Assembly (NCBI GenBank): GCA_014379045.1
Contig: JACMMK010000197.1
Coordinates: 1 to 34,615, forward strand
DNA from: Burkholderiales bacterium
GTDB lineage: Bacteria > Pseudomonadota > Gammaproteobacteria > Burkholderiales > CAIKXV01
DNA length: 34,615 bases
Direction of reading: 5' to 3'
Shown here: positions 15,569-24,270 of the stretch, one piece after another
Position numbering within the stretch: the first letter of the stretch is position 1
Layout: every line of letters begins with the position of its first letter
Program-made: the position numbers and the translations under genes
Notes under the pieces: model-generated
What the model was told of the DNA's origin: nothing
Seen by the model: only the letters and a program-made list of their open reading frames with translations
Databases searched by the model: none

Positions 15569-16308
15569 GCAAGCCGGCGCCGATGCCGCAGGCCGCCGTG
15601 GTCACCGGTGCGAGCACCGGGATCGGACGCGCCGTCGCCGAGCGGTTGCTCGAGCGCGGCCATACCGTGATCACGCTGCAGCGCTCGCGCCCGGCGTGGT
15701 CGCATCCGTCGCTGATCGCGTATCAGGTGGACCTGGCCGATGCGCACGCGACCCGAGCGATCGCGGGCGAGATCGCCGGGGCGCATCCGGTCCGCTACCT
15801 GGTCAACAACGCAGGCGCCAATCGGCCTGCGGCGATCGAGAACGCGACGGTCGAGGACCTCGCCTACGTGTCGTCGGTGACGCTGGGTGCGTCATTGCTG
15901 CTGATGCAGGCGTTCCTGCCCGGCATGCGCGAGGCGCGCTTCGGTCGCGTCGTCAACGTGTCTTCCCGGGCAGTGCTCGGCAAGTCGGAGCGGGTCGTCT
16001 ATTCGAGCGCGAAGGCAGGGTTGATCGGCATGACGCGTACCTCGGCAATCGAGACGGGTCGCGACGGGATCACGATCAATGCGGTGGTGCCAGGGCCCGT
16101 GGCGAGCGAACTGTTCGATCGCGGCCACCCTCACGGCGGGACGAAACGGCAGTTGGTGATCGACCGTATTCTGGTCGGTCGCGTCGGCGAGCCCGCCGAT
16201 ATCGCTCACGCGATCCTGTTCCTGCTGGCGCCCGAAAGCGGCTACATCACGGGGCAGGCGCTGTTCGTCTGTGGTGGAACGAGCGTGACCGGGACAGGTG
16301 GCGAGTGA
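15565..16308 (+). CDS. Short-chain dehydrogenase/reductase (SDR, classical)
   Basis: 247 residues. The cofactor loop TGASTGIG (14-21), NNAG (81-84), catalytic Ser (133/134) and Tyr146-x3-Lys150 (YSSAK) are all intact, so it should be an active NAD(P)-dependent alcohol/ketone oxidoreductase. The end GYITGQALFVCGG is typical of the FabG-like group. The GTG start overlaps the amidohydrolase stop (GTGA). Substrate unknown; placement suggests oxidation of an alcohol made or released by the preceding hydrolase. Confidence 0.9.
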   Translation: MSKPAPMPQAAVVTGASTGIGRAVAERLLERGHTVITLQRSRPAWSHPSLIAYQVDLADAHATRAIAGEIAGAHPVRYLVNNAGANRPAAIENATVEDLAYVSSVTLGASLLLMQAFLPGMREARFGRVVNVSSRAVLGKSERVVYSSAKAGLIGMTRTSAIETGRDGITINAVVPGPVASELFDRGHPHGGTKRQLVIDRILVGRVGEPADIAHAILFLLAPESGYITGQALFVCGGTSVTGTGGE

Positions 16309-16441
16309 ATCGCCTGTTCCTAACGTTGCACGGCAATCGGAGGTCTGGGAACGGGTGGGCGTTCGCGTAGTCGCGACCCATAGGTCATGCAATCGATCGA
16401 TCCGTGCAGCAGACACGGACGAACAGCCAGAGGAGGAGTCG

Positions 16442-17422
16442 ATGAACAGCAACGTGGTCATCACTGCAGGGTGCGTACTCGCCGCAATTGCTGCGAGCGG
16501 GTCACTGTTCGCGCAAAGTGCGAAGAGCGACTATCCGAACAGACAGATCCGGATGATCGTGCCGTTTCCGCCCGCGGGGACGTCCGACATCATCGCGCGC
16601 ATCGTCGGGCAGAAGCTGTCCGAAGCGTGGGGACAATCGGTACTTCCCGACAGTCGTCCGGGCGCTGGCGGCAGCCTCGGCACGGAAATCGCAGCGAAGA
16701 CCGCGCCTGACGGCTATACGCTTCTGGTCGGCAACGCGGCGCCGATCTCGACCAATCCGCTGCTGGTCAAGGTGCAATACGACACGCTGCGCGATTTCGC
16801 CGCGATCTCGCTGGTGGCGCGTGCGCCGCAGTTGATCGTCGTGCATCCATCGGTTCCGGTGAAGACCTTCCCGGAGCTGATCGCCTATGCCAAGGCGAAC
16901 GGGAGCAAGGTCAACTATGGCTCGTCAGGCGTCGGCACCATAGCGCACCTCACCGCCGAGATGTTCAAGAGCATGACAGGCAGCGAAATGGTGCACATCA
17001 CTTACAAGGGCATGCCGCTCACCATAAATGATCTGGTCGCGGGCACGCTGCAGGTCGTGTTCTCCGACATGGCACCCGCGCTCTCGCAGGTGAAGGCAGG
17101 AAAACTGCGGCCGATCGCCACCACGGGGGCACGCGTCACGCCGCTGATGCCTGATGTTCCGACGGCGAACGAGGTATTGCCGGGGTTCGAGATCGTCAAC
17201 TGGTGGGGACTGTTCGCCCCCGCTAACACCCCCAAGGAGATCGTTGCCCGGCTCAATACCGAAGTGGTGCGAACCATGCAGATGTCCGACGTGCGCGAGA
17301 AGTTCGCGACGCTCGGCGTGGAAGCGGTCAGCACGACTCCCGGAGAATTGACCGCGATGGTGAAGTCGGAGATCGCCGCGTTCAGCCGGCTGATCAAGTC
17401 GGCGAACATCCGGGCGGAGTGA
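16442..17422 (+). CDS. Bug (TctC-type) solute receptor inside the catabolic run
   Basis: 326 residues with a signal peptide (about 1-25, ending SLFAQ) and the family blocks YPNRQIRMIVPFPPAGTSD (first strand and ligand loop), DSRPGAGGSLGTE, VHITYKG, LMPDVPTANE and a C-terminus ending IKSANIRAE. The ATG is preceded by AGGAGGAG (16431-16438). The 133-bp gap before it is the largest within the nine-gene run and could hold an internal promoter; a CGCG-TAGT-CGCG hairpin lies in it, but I see no clear promoter. It presumably captures the pathway substrate in the periplasm; its TctAB permease must be encoded elsewhere. Confidence 0.92.
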   Translation: MNSNVVITAGCVLAAIAASGSLFAQSAKSDYPNRQIRMIVPFPPAGTSDIIARIVGQKLSEAWGQSVLPDSRPGAGGSLGTEIAAKTAPDGYTLLVGNAAPISTNPLLVKVQYDTLRDFAAISLVARAPQLIVVHPSVPVKTFPELIAYAKANGSKVNYGSSGVGTIAHLTAEMFKSMTGSEMVHITYKGMPLTINDLVAGTLQVVFSDMAPALSQVKAGKLRPIATTGARVTPLMPDVPTANEVLPGFEIVNWWGLFAPANTPKEIVARLNTEVVRTMQMSDVREKFATLGVEAVSTTPGELTAMVKSEIAAFSRLIKSANIRAE

Positions 17423-17423
17423 C

Positions 17424-18404
17424 GTGGAAGTCTCGAACGTGAGGCCGGATGCGCCGGTGACGCGAGGGCCGTCCCGGGTCGGGATGATCGGGTTGGGCAG
17501 AATGGGCGCGGCGATCGCATCGCGCCTGATCGATCGCGGTCATCCATTGCTGCTGCATGATGTGCGCGCCGAAGCAATGGTGCCGCTCGTCGCCCGCGGC
17601 GCATGCGCTGTCGGCTCGGCGGCCGAGGCCATGGACGTGGACGTCCTGATCACGATGGTACCGGACGATCGCGCGGTCGCCGCCGTGTGGCTCGATTCCG
17701 ACCTGGTGCGCCGGTTGCCCTCGGCGACCGTTCATGTCTGCATGGCGTCGATCAGCTATGAGATGGGGAACACGCTGGCCGAGGTACATGCGCAGGCGAC
17801 GCGTCGTTACGTCGCAGCCCCGCTGTTCGGACGTCCGTTCCTTGCAGAACGTGGTGAACTCGACGTGATCGCAGCCGGCGATGCAGACGCGATCGCATCG
17901 TGCCGCCCGGTACTGGACTCGATCGGGCGCCGGGTGTTCGAAGTCGGTTCGATTCCGGCGCATGCGAACCTGGTGAAGATCGCCCGCAACTTCCTGGTGG
18001 CGAACGTGATCGAGAGTCTTGGCGAGGCGTTCGGTCTATGCGCGAAGGGCGGACTCGACAAGGCGCGTTTCCTGGAGGTGCTCCTCGACACCTCGCTTGC
18101 TGCTCCGGCTTACCGATACTACGGCGAGTACTGCGTGGCGCGTTCCAGGGAAACGCTGTTGCCCATGCGTCTCGGACTGAAGGACGTCGAACTGGCGGTC
18201 GTGGCGGCCGAGGCACTCGACGCACATTTGCCCACCGCGGCGCTGATTGCCGAGCAGATGCGCGCGGCGATCAGCGAGGGTTGGGGAGACCGCGATTGGG
18301 CAGCGCTCGCAGAGTGGGTCGGTGAGCGTTCTGCCCGATCATCCGATCACGCTGCAGTGCCGAAGCACCCGTTGCCCATTGGTGCAAGAGATCCTTTCAG
18401 ATGA
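17424..18404 (+). CDS. Beta-hydroxyacid dehydrogenase (3-hydroxyisobutyrate dehydrogenase-like, 6PGDH fold)
   Basis: 326 residues. The Rossmann motif is GLGRMG (23-28), followed by a helical domain with catalytic Lys185 and Asn189 in NLVKIARNF. The substrate motif, usually APVSGG in this family, reads AAPLFGRPF (131-139), a variant that marks a separate subfamily and probably a different substrate. The GTG at 17424, one base after the Bug stop, is taken as the start; a later GTG at 17439 is possible. It overlaps the flavoprotein gene by 4 bp (ATGA). The reaction is expected to be reversible NAD(P)-linked oxidation of a 3-hydroxy acid. Confidence 0.85.
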   Translation: MEVSNVRPDAPVTRGPSRVGMIGLGRMGAAIASRLIDRGHPLLLHDVRAEAMVPLVARGACAVGSAAEAMDVDVLITMVPDDRAVAAVWLDSDLVRRLPSATVHVCMASISYEMGNTLAEVHAQATRRYVAAPLFGRPFLAERGELDVIAAGDADAIASCRPVLDSIGRRVFEVGSIPAHANLVKIARNFLVANVIESLGEAFGLCAKGGLDKARFLEVLLDTSLAAPAYRYYGEYCVARSRETLLPMRLGLKDVELAVVAAEALDAHLPTAALIAEQMRAAISEGWGDRDWAALAEWVGERSARSSDHAAVPKHPLPIGARDPFR

Positions 18405-19858
18405 ACGTCGCCCGGTCGTCCCCTGACTTGCTCGCCCGCCTGCGCGACGTCTTGGGCCCGGCGCACGTATTGACCGACGCGGATGCGATGGCACCCGCGC
18501 TGACGGACTGGCGCGGCTTCTACCACGGCCTGGCCGCGGCGGTGGTGCGACCCTCGACCACCGCCGAGGTCGCTGCAATCGTCGAACTCTGTGCACGTCT
18601 GCGCACCCCGGTGGTTGCACAGGGGGGCAATACCGGCATGTGCGGTGGCGCCACGCCCGACGGGTCGGGCCGTTCGGTCGTGCTCTCGCTCGCACGGATG
18701 AACCGGGTGATAGAGGTCGACGCGCTCAACGACACGATGACTGTCGAGGCAGGCTGCGTTCTCGCGGCGATCCGCGAGCGCGCGGCCGATGCGGATCGGT
18801 TGTTTCCGCTGTCGCTGGGCGCCGAGGGAAGCTGCCAGATCGGGGGAAATCTGGCGACCAACGCCGGCGGCATCAACGTGCTGCGCTATGGCAATACCCG
18901 GGACCTCACGCTCGGTCTCGAAGTCGTGCTCGCAGATGGCCGGGTCTTGAACCAGTTACGCGGATTGCGCAAGGACAACACGGGCTACGACCTGAAGCAG
19001 TTGTTCATCGGCTCCGAGGGGACGCTCGGCATCATCACCGGTGCAGTGCTGAAGCTGTTTCCGCTGCCGCGCACGTCGGTAACCGCGTGGGTCGCGGTGC
19101 CCGATGCTGCGGCGGCCATCGCGATGATGTCCGCTCTGCGCACGGCGTTGGGCGGCCGGCTGAGCGCGTTCGAACTGATTTCGCGTCGGTGTCTCGAACT
19201 GGTGCTGCGGCATATTCCGGGCACCCGCGATCCCCTGTCCGGGCCGTCGCCCTGGTATGTATTGACCGACGTCGAAGACAGCGCAAGCGACGCGCCGTTG
19301 CGCGAACCGCTCGAGCAGGCGCTCGCAACCGCGCTCGAGTCCGGGCGCGCCACCGATGCGGCGATTGCCGGCAGCAACGCCCAGGCGCGCGCGCTCTGGC
19401 GGATTCGTGAGTCGATCCCGGATGCGTCGAAGGACGAGGGACTGCTCTATCGCCATGACATCTCGGTGCCGATCAGCGCGATCCCGGCGTTCATCGACGA
19501 AGCAGGCGCGATGCTGGAGTCGCGCTACCCCGGCGTACGTATCGTCTGCTTCGGCCACGTCGGTGACGGCAACCTGCACTACAACTGCTACATACCCGGG
19601 CGCGAGCGCGGCGACCCGGTCGCGGTGAAGGCGGTCGACGTCAACGAGGCGGTGTACGACCTCGTCCATCGACGGGGTGGGTCGATCAGCGCCGAGCACG
19701 GGGTAGGCCAATCGAAGTACGACGAGCTGCCGCGCTACAAGGACGTCGTCGAAATGGATCTGATGCGCGCAATCAAGCAGGCGCTCGATCCGCACGGGAT
19801 CATGAACCCGGGCAAGGTCGTGCAACCGGGCGCGACGCGCGCGCCGACGCCGCCGTGA
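18401..19858 (+). CDS. FAD-linked 2-hydroxyacid dehydrogenase (GlcD/D2HGDH type)
   Basis: 485 residues. The PCMH-type FAD-binding domain (about 45-225) shows VRPSTTAEVAAIV, QGGNTGMCGG and EGSCQIGGNLATNAGG (in part). The C-terminal FAD-oxidase domain has the metal/substrate motif GHVGDGNLHYN at about 385-395 and EHGVGQSK near 432. Relatives oxidise D-lactate, glycolate or D-2-hydroxyglutarate and pass electrons to the respiratory chain or an electron-transfer flavoprotein. There are no GlcE/GlcF partner genes, which favours a single-subunit enzyme such as D-2-hydroxyglutarate dehydrogenase. Overlaps both neighbours by 4 bp. Confidence 0.9.
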   Translation: MNVARSSPDLLARLRDVLGPAHVLTDADAMAPALTDWRGFYHGLAAAVVRPSTTAEVAAIVELCARLRTPVVAQGGNTGMCGGATPDGSGRSVVLSLARMNRVIEVDALNDTMTVEAGCVLAAIRERAADADRLFPLSLGAEGSCQIGGNLATNAGGINVLRYGNTRDLTLGLEVVLADGRVLNQLRGLRKDNTGYDLKQLFIGSEGTLGIITGAVLKLFPLPRTSVTAWVAVPDAAAAIAMMSALRTALGGRLSAFELISRRCLELVLRHIPGTRDPLSGPSPWYVLTDVEDSASDAPLREPLEQALATALESGRATDAAIAGSNAQARALWRIRESIPDASKDEGLLYRHDISVPISAIPAFIDEAGAMLESRYPGVRIVCFGHVGDGNLHYNCYIPGRERGDPVAVKAVDVNEAVYDLVHRRGGSISAEHGVGQSKYDELPRYKDVVEMDLMRAIKQALDPHGIMNPGKVVQPGATRAPTPP

Positions 19859-20970
19859 ATGCGCGCGCGCACGCTTATCCGGTCACCGTCGCGCTGATCG
19901 GCACCGGTGCCTGGGGACTCGTCCTCGCCAAGGCGATTGCCGCATCGTCGAAGATCAGGATCGCCTGCTGCGTCGGGCGGGATGCCGAGCGCCGCGCGCG
20001 CTTCGTGGAACAGACCGGCCTGCCGGCCGCGGTCGACTACGAAGCAGTGCTCGCGGACCCCGCGATCGATGGCGTCCTGCTGACGCTTCCAAACGAGATG
20101 CATCTCGCATTCGCGGCGCAGGCGGCGCGGGCCGGAAAGCATGTCTACCTCGAGAAGCCGGTCGCCAATACCCTGGACGACGGACTGCGCGTGGCAGCGC
20201 TCGAGAGCAGGTACGGCGTGCGTGTGGCGGTCGGGCACTGCGCCCGCTTCCTTACCGGCACGCGGCTGCTCCGCGCGTTGATCGACGACGGCCGCTTCGG
20301 CCAGGTCAACATGATCGAAGCCTGGTTCTGCAACGATCGGGGGCTGCGCCTGACGCCCGACGACTGGCGCTGGTACAGCGATCGAGCGCCAGGGGGATGC
20401 CTGAGTCAGATCGCGATCCACCAGTTCGATACGCTGCGCTATCTCGGGGGCGAGCTGCTGTCGATCAGCGCGACCTCGGCGCATCGCTCGCCGTTGCCCG
20501 CCGAAGTCGAGGACCAGTGGTTCGCGACGGTGAGATTCGTCGACGGGAAGCTGGGGTCGGTCATCGCCAGCTGGACTAGTCCAGGCGCCTACGGCGTGCG
20601 CGTCACCGGCGAACGGGCCTGCGCGACCTACGAGATCGATCAAGCACGCTGGGGAGCGCCCGGAGAACTTCATCGCGGTGCCCGGCTGGAGATCCAGGAA
20701 CGCTCGCAGGCGTCGCCGTCCCGGCAGTCGATTACGGTACCCGCCGGTGACATGTTCCGGGACGAACTCGAGCAATTTGCCGAGGGGATCGTCGAACGAC
20801 AGTCGATCGAGATCTCGGGCGACAACGGCGTGCAAGCGCTCGCCGCGGTCTACGCCGCTCTCGCGTCTGCGCGTCACGACGGCCGCGCGCACGCCATCGC
20901 CGAAATCATCCGCGCGGCGGGTGGCAGCGTACAGGATCGAAACCGAACGATCGAGGAAACCGCTCAATGA
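19855..20970 (+). CDS. Gfo/Idh/MocA-family NAD(P)-dependent oxidoreductase
   Basis: 371 residues with the N-terminal Rossmann motif GTGAWG (16-21), the hallmark EKP motif (100-102, YLEKPVAN) and the second-domain segment SQIAIHQFDTLRYLGG, whose histidine is the usual catalytic residue. Such enzymes oxidise or reduce sugar and polyol carbons, or in some cases dicarboxylic or aromatic ring substrates. The GTG start overlaps the flavoprotein stop (GTGA) and its stop overlaps the enolase-superfamily gene (ATGA). The pairing with a 2-hydroxyacid dehydrogenase and an MLE-type enzyme suggests a polyhydroxylated or hydroxyacid substrate. Confidence 0.9.
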   Translation: MNARAHAYPVTVALIGTGAWGLVLAKAIAASSKIRIACCVGRDAERRARFVEQTGLPAAVDYEAVLADPAIDGVLLTLPNEMHLAFAAQAARAGKHVYLEKPVANTLDDGLRVAALESRYGVRVAVGHCARFLTGTRLLRALIDDGRFGQVNMIEAWFCNDRGLRLTPDDWRWYSDRAPGGCLSQIAIHQFDTLRYLGGELLSISATSAHRSPLPAEVEDQWFATVRFVDGKLGSVIASWTSPGAYGVRVTGERACATYEIDQARWGAPGELHRGARLEIQERSQASPSRQSITVPAGDMFRDELEQFAEGIVERQSIEISGDNGVQALAAVYAALASARHDGRAHAIAEIIRAAGGSVQDRNRTIEETAQ

Positions 20971-22151
20971 ACGATCTCTCCAAAGAAACGCCGAAAGCCG
21001 TGAACAAGGCGCGAGCCGCCGACGGGCGCGCGCTCGAATCCTCGCCGCTGCGCATCGTCCGGGTCGACGCAATTCCGGTTGCATTGCCACTGAAGAAGGC
21101 GGTTGTCATGGCGGGCGAGCGTATCGAGCGTTCGATGAACCTGCTGGTGCGAGTGGAGGCCGGCAATGGCCTGGTAGGTTGGGGCGAAGCGAGTTCGGCT
21201 CCGGTGATGACCGGCGATCTGTTGCCCGGGATGGTTGCGGCGGTCGACCAACGGCTCGCACCCCTGTTGCTCGGCGAAGACGCACTGCGCCGCGCAGCGC
21301 TGATCCGGCGCTTCGATGCGGCATTGGTCGGCAATACCGGCGCCAAGTGCGCCGTGGACATGGCGCTCGCCGACCTGGTCGGCCGGCATCTGGGGGTGTC
21401 GGTCGCCGAACTGTTCGGCGGGCCGGTGCGCGAAGAACTGGTGCCGATGTATCTGCTGGGTAACCCAAAAGTCGAGGACGACATCGCAGAAGCCGAACGC
21501 GAGCTCGCCGCTGGATGGCGCGTGTTCAAACTAAAGGTCGGCTTCAAGGCCCCGCTCGAGGAGGCGGCCGCCGCGCTCGAAGTCAGGCGCTGCCTGGGCG
21601 ACGATGTCGTGCTGTGCGCGGATGCGAATGCGGGCATGACGTTCGCCAACGCGCGCCTGTTCGCCGAACGCGCGCTGGACGCCCGTCTGCTGTTCCTCGA
21701 GCAGCCGCTGGGTAGCCAGGATTTCGATGGCATGGCTGCGCTGGCGAAGGTCTGCGCGATCCCGCTCAACGGCGACGAGTCGATCGCCGGCGTGCGCGAC
21801 ATCCAGACGCTGCATCGCATGGGTGCGATTCAGGGGGCCAACATCAAGACCATCAAGATGGGGGGGATGGGTCCGGCCGTCGATGCGATGACGATCTGTT
21901 CCGCGCTCGGCCTTCACATCAACCTCGCCTGCAAGGTCGCCGAATCGAGCATCGCCGCGGCCGCCATCGCGCACCTCGGCAGTGTGGCGCCCAATCTGGA
22001 TTGGGGTCTCAACGTGACTCAACATTACCTGGCCGAAGACCTCTGCGAGAACGCGTTGCAGATCGAGAACGGCCTGCTGGGTCGACCGCTTGGACCCGGG
22101 CTGGGCGTTATGGTGAGCGAGGAGCGGGTGGCGCGATTTCGCATTCCTTAG
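20967..22151 (+). CDS. Enolase-superfamily enzyme, muconate lactonizing (MLE) subgroup
   Basis: 394 residues. The catalytic KxK is Lys188-x-Lys190 (FKLKVG), metal ligands are Asp219 (CADAN), Glu245 (FLEQP) and Asp270 (GDES), and Lys294 (NIKTIK) is the second-side general acid/base. That lysine arrangement places it in the MLE subgroup: cycloisomerases, o-succinylbenzoate synthases, N-succinylamino-acid racemases, dipeptide epimerases and some dehydratases. No genes for muconate or menaquinone pathways are nearby, so epimerase or dehydratase activity is more likely. The first about 28 residues precede the usual start of the family; a shorter start is possible. Overlaps the previous gene by 4 bp. 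Confidence 0.9.
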   Translation: MNDLSKETPKAVNKARAADGRALESSPLRIVRVDAIPVALPLKKAVVMAGERIERSMNLLVRVEAGNGLVGWGEASSAPVMTGDLLPGMVAAVDQRLAPLLLGEDALRRAALIRRFDAALVGNTGAKCAVDMALADLVGRHLGVSVAELFGGPVREELVPMYLLGNPKVEDDIAEAERELAAGWRVFKLKVGFKAPLEEAAAALEVRRCLGDDVVLCADANAGMTFANARLFAERALDARLLFLEQPLGSQDFDGMAALAKVCAIPLNGDESIAGVRDIQTLHRMGAIQGANIKTIKMGGMGPAVDAMTICSALGLHINLACKVAESSIAAAAIAHLGSVAPNLDWGLNVTQHYLAEDLCENALQIENGLLGRPLGPGLGVMVSEERVARFRIP

Positions 22152-22182
22152 GTCCGTTCGACATTCAATGGGAGGTTCCGAC

Positions 22183-23136
22183 ATGGCCACCACACTCAGC
22201 CAACGTTCCGTCATTCGCGGCAGGATCGGCGACCTCGAGATCGTGCCCTTCGAAGGTGCCATGGGTGCGGAGATCAAGGGCCTGGACCTGAAGTCGGTCG
22301 ACGATGTTGCCTTCGGTACCCTCTACCGCGCCTACCTCGATCACTTGCTCGTCGTTGTTCGTGGGCAGGTGATGAGCGACGAAGATCAAGTGGCACTGTC
22401 ACGGCGCTTCGGACCGCTCGAGCTTCCACCTGCCGCAAGCGAACGCTCGTCGCATCAGAAGTTCGACGGACCGCCGGAGGTGACCGTCGTCTCCAACATC
22501 AAGGTCGATGGCGTTCCGGTCGGGGAGCTCGGCGATGGAGAAGTGATCTGGCACAGCGACTTTTCGTTTCGCGAGGTGATCGCCGGCATGCGCATGCTGC
22601 GCGCGGTGGAATTGCCCCCCGCCGGCGCCGGCGCCAATACTCGTTTCTGCAGCGGTTATGCGGGGTATGACGCGTTGCCGTCGCACCTGAAGGACGTCGT
22701 CCACGGCCGCACGATCAAGCACGACACGGCCTACGACACGAACCGGAACCTTCGTCGCGGCGCGCAGGATGTCACCGACGTGAGGCGTTCAGTCGGCCCC
22801 ACCCATCCCATCGTCAGCACCCATCCCGAGACGGGGTGCAACAGCCTGTTTCTCGGGCGTCGGCTGAAGCACTACGTGAGCGATTTCCCGATCGAGGAGT
22901 CCGAGGCGCTGTTGGATGAACTCTGGGCGCATATGCTCCGAGATGAGCACATCGTTGAACACGAGTGGCGCGCCGGGGATGTCGTTATCTGGGACAACCG
23001 CTGCAGCGTGCATCAGCGGGGGCCCTTCGATGCGTCGACGCGGCGCGAGTTGCACGCGACACAAGTGAGGGGGCACACGCCTTCGGAAGCGGTGGATTCG
23101 CGCGCGCGCCCGCCACACCCGCGGGCAGGTATCTAG
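22183..23136 (+). CDS. TauD/TfdA-family Fe(II)/2-oxoglutarate dioxygenase
   Basis: 317 residues. Iron ligands are H124-x-D126 (WHSDFSF) and His277 (DNRCSVHQRG), and Arg288 fits the 2-oxoglutarate site. The family oxidises sulfonates, phenoxyacetates, sulfates or related ethers, often releasing the group bound to the hydroxylated carbon. The second ATG (22183) is chosen because GGGAGG lies 8 bp before it, while the ATG at 22168 overlaps that site. It is the last gene of the nine-gene run. It resembles the minus-strand gene at 31728-32678 (shared THPETGxNxLxLGRR and WHSDxS). The stop TAG shares the CTAG palindrome with the stop of the convergent LysR gene. Confidence 0.9.
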   Translation: MATTLSQRSVIRGRIGDLEIVPFEGAMGAEIKGLDLKSVDDVAFGTLYRAYLDHLLVVVRGQVMSDEDQVALSRRFGPLELPPAASERSSHQKFDGPPEVTVVSNIKVDGVPVGELGDGEVIWHSDFSFREVIAGMRMLRAVELPPAGAGANTRFCSGYAGYDALPSHLKDVVHGRTIKHDTAYDTNRNLRRGAQDVTDVRRSVGPTHPIVSTHPETGCNSLFLGRRLKHYVSDFPIEESEALLDELWAHMLRDEHIVEHEWRAGDVVIWDNRCSVHQRGPFDASTRRELHATQVRGHTPSEAVDSRARPPHPRAGI

Positions 23137-24038
23137 GCCGCCGCAGCTTTGACCGCCGTGTTCCGACCGTACGCCTGCTTGATAAGCGCTGCGGCCACAC
23201 GCGCCGCCGCCGATCTATAGCCCTCGCTGCGCCACAGGATCGCCGCGGTGCGAATAAGCCGAGGCCGCAGCGGAATGCAGCGCAGGTCCGGCATGATCGA
23301 GGCCATGCGTCGGGTCTGGATCGTCGCGAGCGCACTGCACTTCACCGTGGCGAGTATCGCGTCAGTCGAGTCGATTTCCATGCGAATTCGAGCTTCGTAC
23401 CCGGCTTCGGAGAACCACTGCGTGAGCAGGGTGCGCGACGGGAATTCAGAGGTCAGCAAGACGAGGGGTTGATCGTGCAACTGTTTCGCGGTGACGGCAC
23501 GCAGCCCTGCAAGTGGGTGTTGCGCGCCGACGACCAGCGTCATCGCCTCATCGAACAGTTCTTCGGTCGCGATCTTCGCCGCGACCGCGCGTACATAAGC
23601 GATACCCAGGTCGAGCTCGCCCTTGACGAGCCGCTCCTCCATCTCGCCCGTGGGCAGCTGCCGGACCGTGACATGGATGCCCGGATAAGCGGCAGAAAAG
23701 CTCGCGAGGATCGGCGGCAGCAACGAGCTGTTGAACGACTGGAACACGCCGATCGTCAGCGTCCCGTGCATCAAGCCTTCGAGTTCGCCGAGCGCGGCGC
23801 TTGCCGAACTGATCTCCTTGAGTGCTCGTTCTGCATGCTGCCTGAATAGCGTGCCCCCCGCGGTCAACCGAACGCTTCTACCGACGCGGTCGAACAACAC
23901 GGTGCCCAGCCCCTGCTCTAGCTGCTTGATCTGCTGCGACAGCGTCGGCTGCGTCAGATGAAGCGTGGCTGCGGCTCGGGTGAAGCTGAGGCTGTCGGCG
24001 ACGGCGAGGAAATAGCGCAGGTGTCGCAACTCCATCAT
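23133..24038 (-). CDS. LysR-family transcriptional regulator (CynR-like)
   Basis: 301 residues with the N-terminal LTTR helix-turn-helix (MELRHLRYFLAVAD, LTQPTLSQQIKQLE at about 28-41) and an effector domain from about 92. It is convergent with the TauD-type gene (ends overlap by 4 bp) and divergent from the TRAP operon, the typical arrangement of an LTTR that controls its divergent neighbour. ATG 24038 is taken; the next codon is also ATG and gives the more usual MELRHL start. The inverted repeat at 24075-24093 is a candidate binding site. Paralogue of the gene at 10785. Confidence 0.9.
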   Translation of the reverse strand: MMELRHLRYFLAVADSLSFTRAAATLHLTQPTLSQQIKQLEQGLGTVLFDRVGRSVRLTAGGTLFRQHAERALKEISSASAALGELEGLMHGTLTIGVFQSFNSSLLPPILASFSAAYPGIHVTVRQLPTGEMEERLVKGELDLGIAYVRAVAAKIATEELFDEAMTLVVGAQHPLAGLRAVTAKQLHDQPLVLLTSEFPSRTLLTQWFSEAGYEARIRMEIDSTDAILATVKCSALATIQTRRMASIMPDLRCIPLRPRLIRTAAILWRSEGYRSAAARVAAALIKQAYGRNTAVKAAAA

Positions 24039-24074
24039 GGCGCTTTCGAATAGATGGGGCCGATGAGTTTAATA

Positions 24075-24114
24075 AGAACAAAGACATTGTTCTATGCGTA
24101 TGCATGGTTATACA
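24075..24114 (+). promoter_or_regulatory. Promoter and operator of the TRAP operon
   Basis: A perfect inverted repeat AGAACAA-N5-TTGTTCT (24075-24093) overlaps a possible -35 element TTGTTC (24087-24092), which is 16 bp from a -10 element TATACA (24109-24114). The stretch is much more AT-rich than its surroundings. It lies 37 bp upstream of the divergent LysR gene and 157 bp before the TRAP permease start, as expected for an LTTR site controlling both. Not verified against known LTTR boxes. Confidence 0.5.
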
Positions 24115-24270
24115 GTCTGTTAGAGATCGGGTTAGGTGATGTGACAGGCCGCCCGCGCTCGTGGTCGACAGTCGTGTTCGATTGTCGTGCTGCGCACAGT
24201 CGTACCGAATCACTCGACGCGAACGAAGACGTCGAGGGCGCGGCGCGATTCATCGGAGGAGCCGTTCGGT

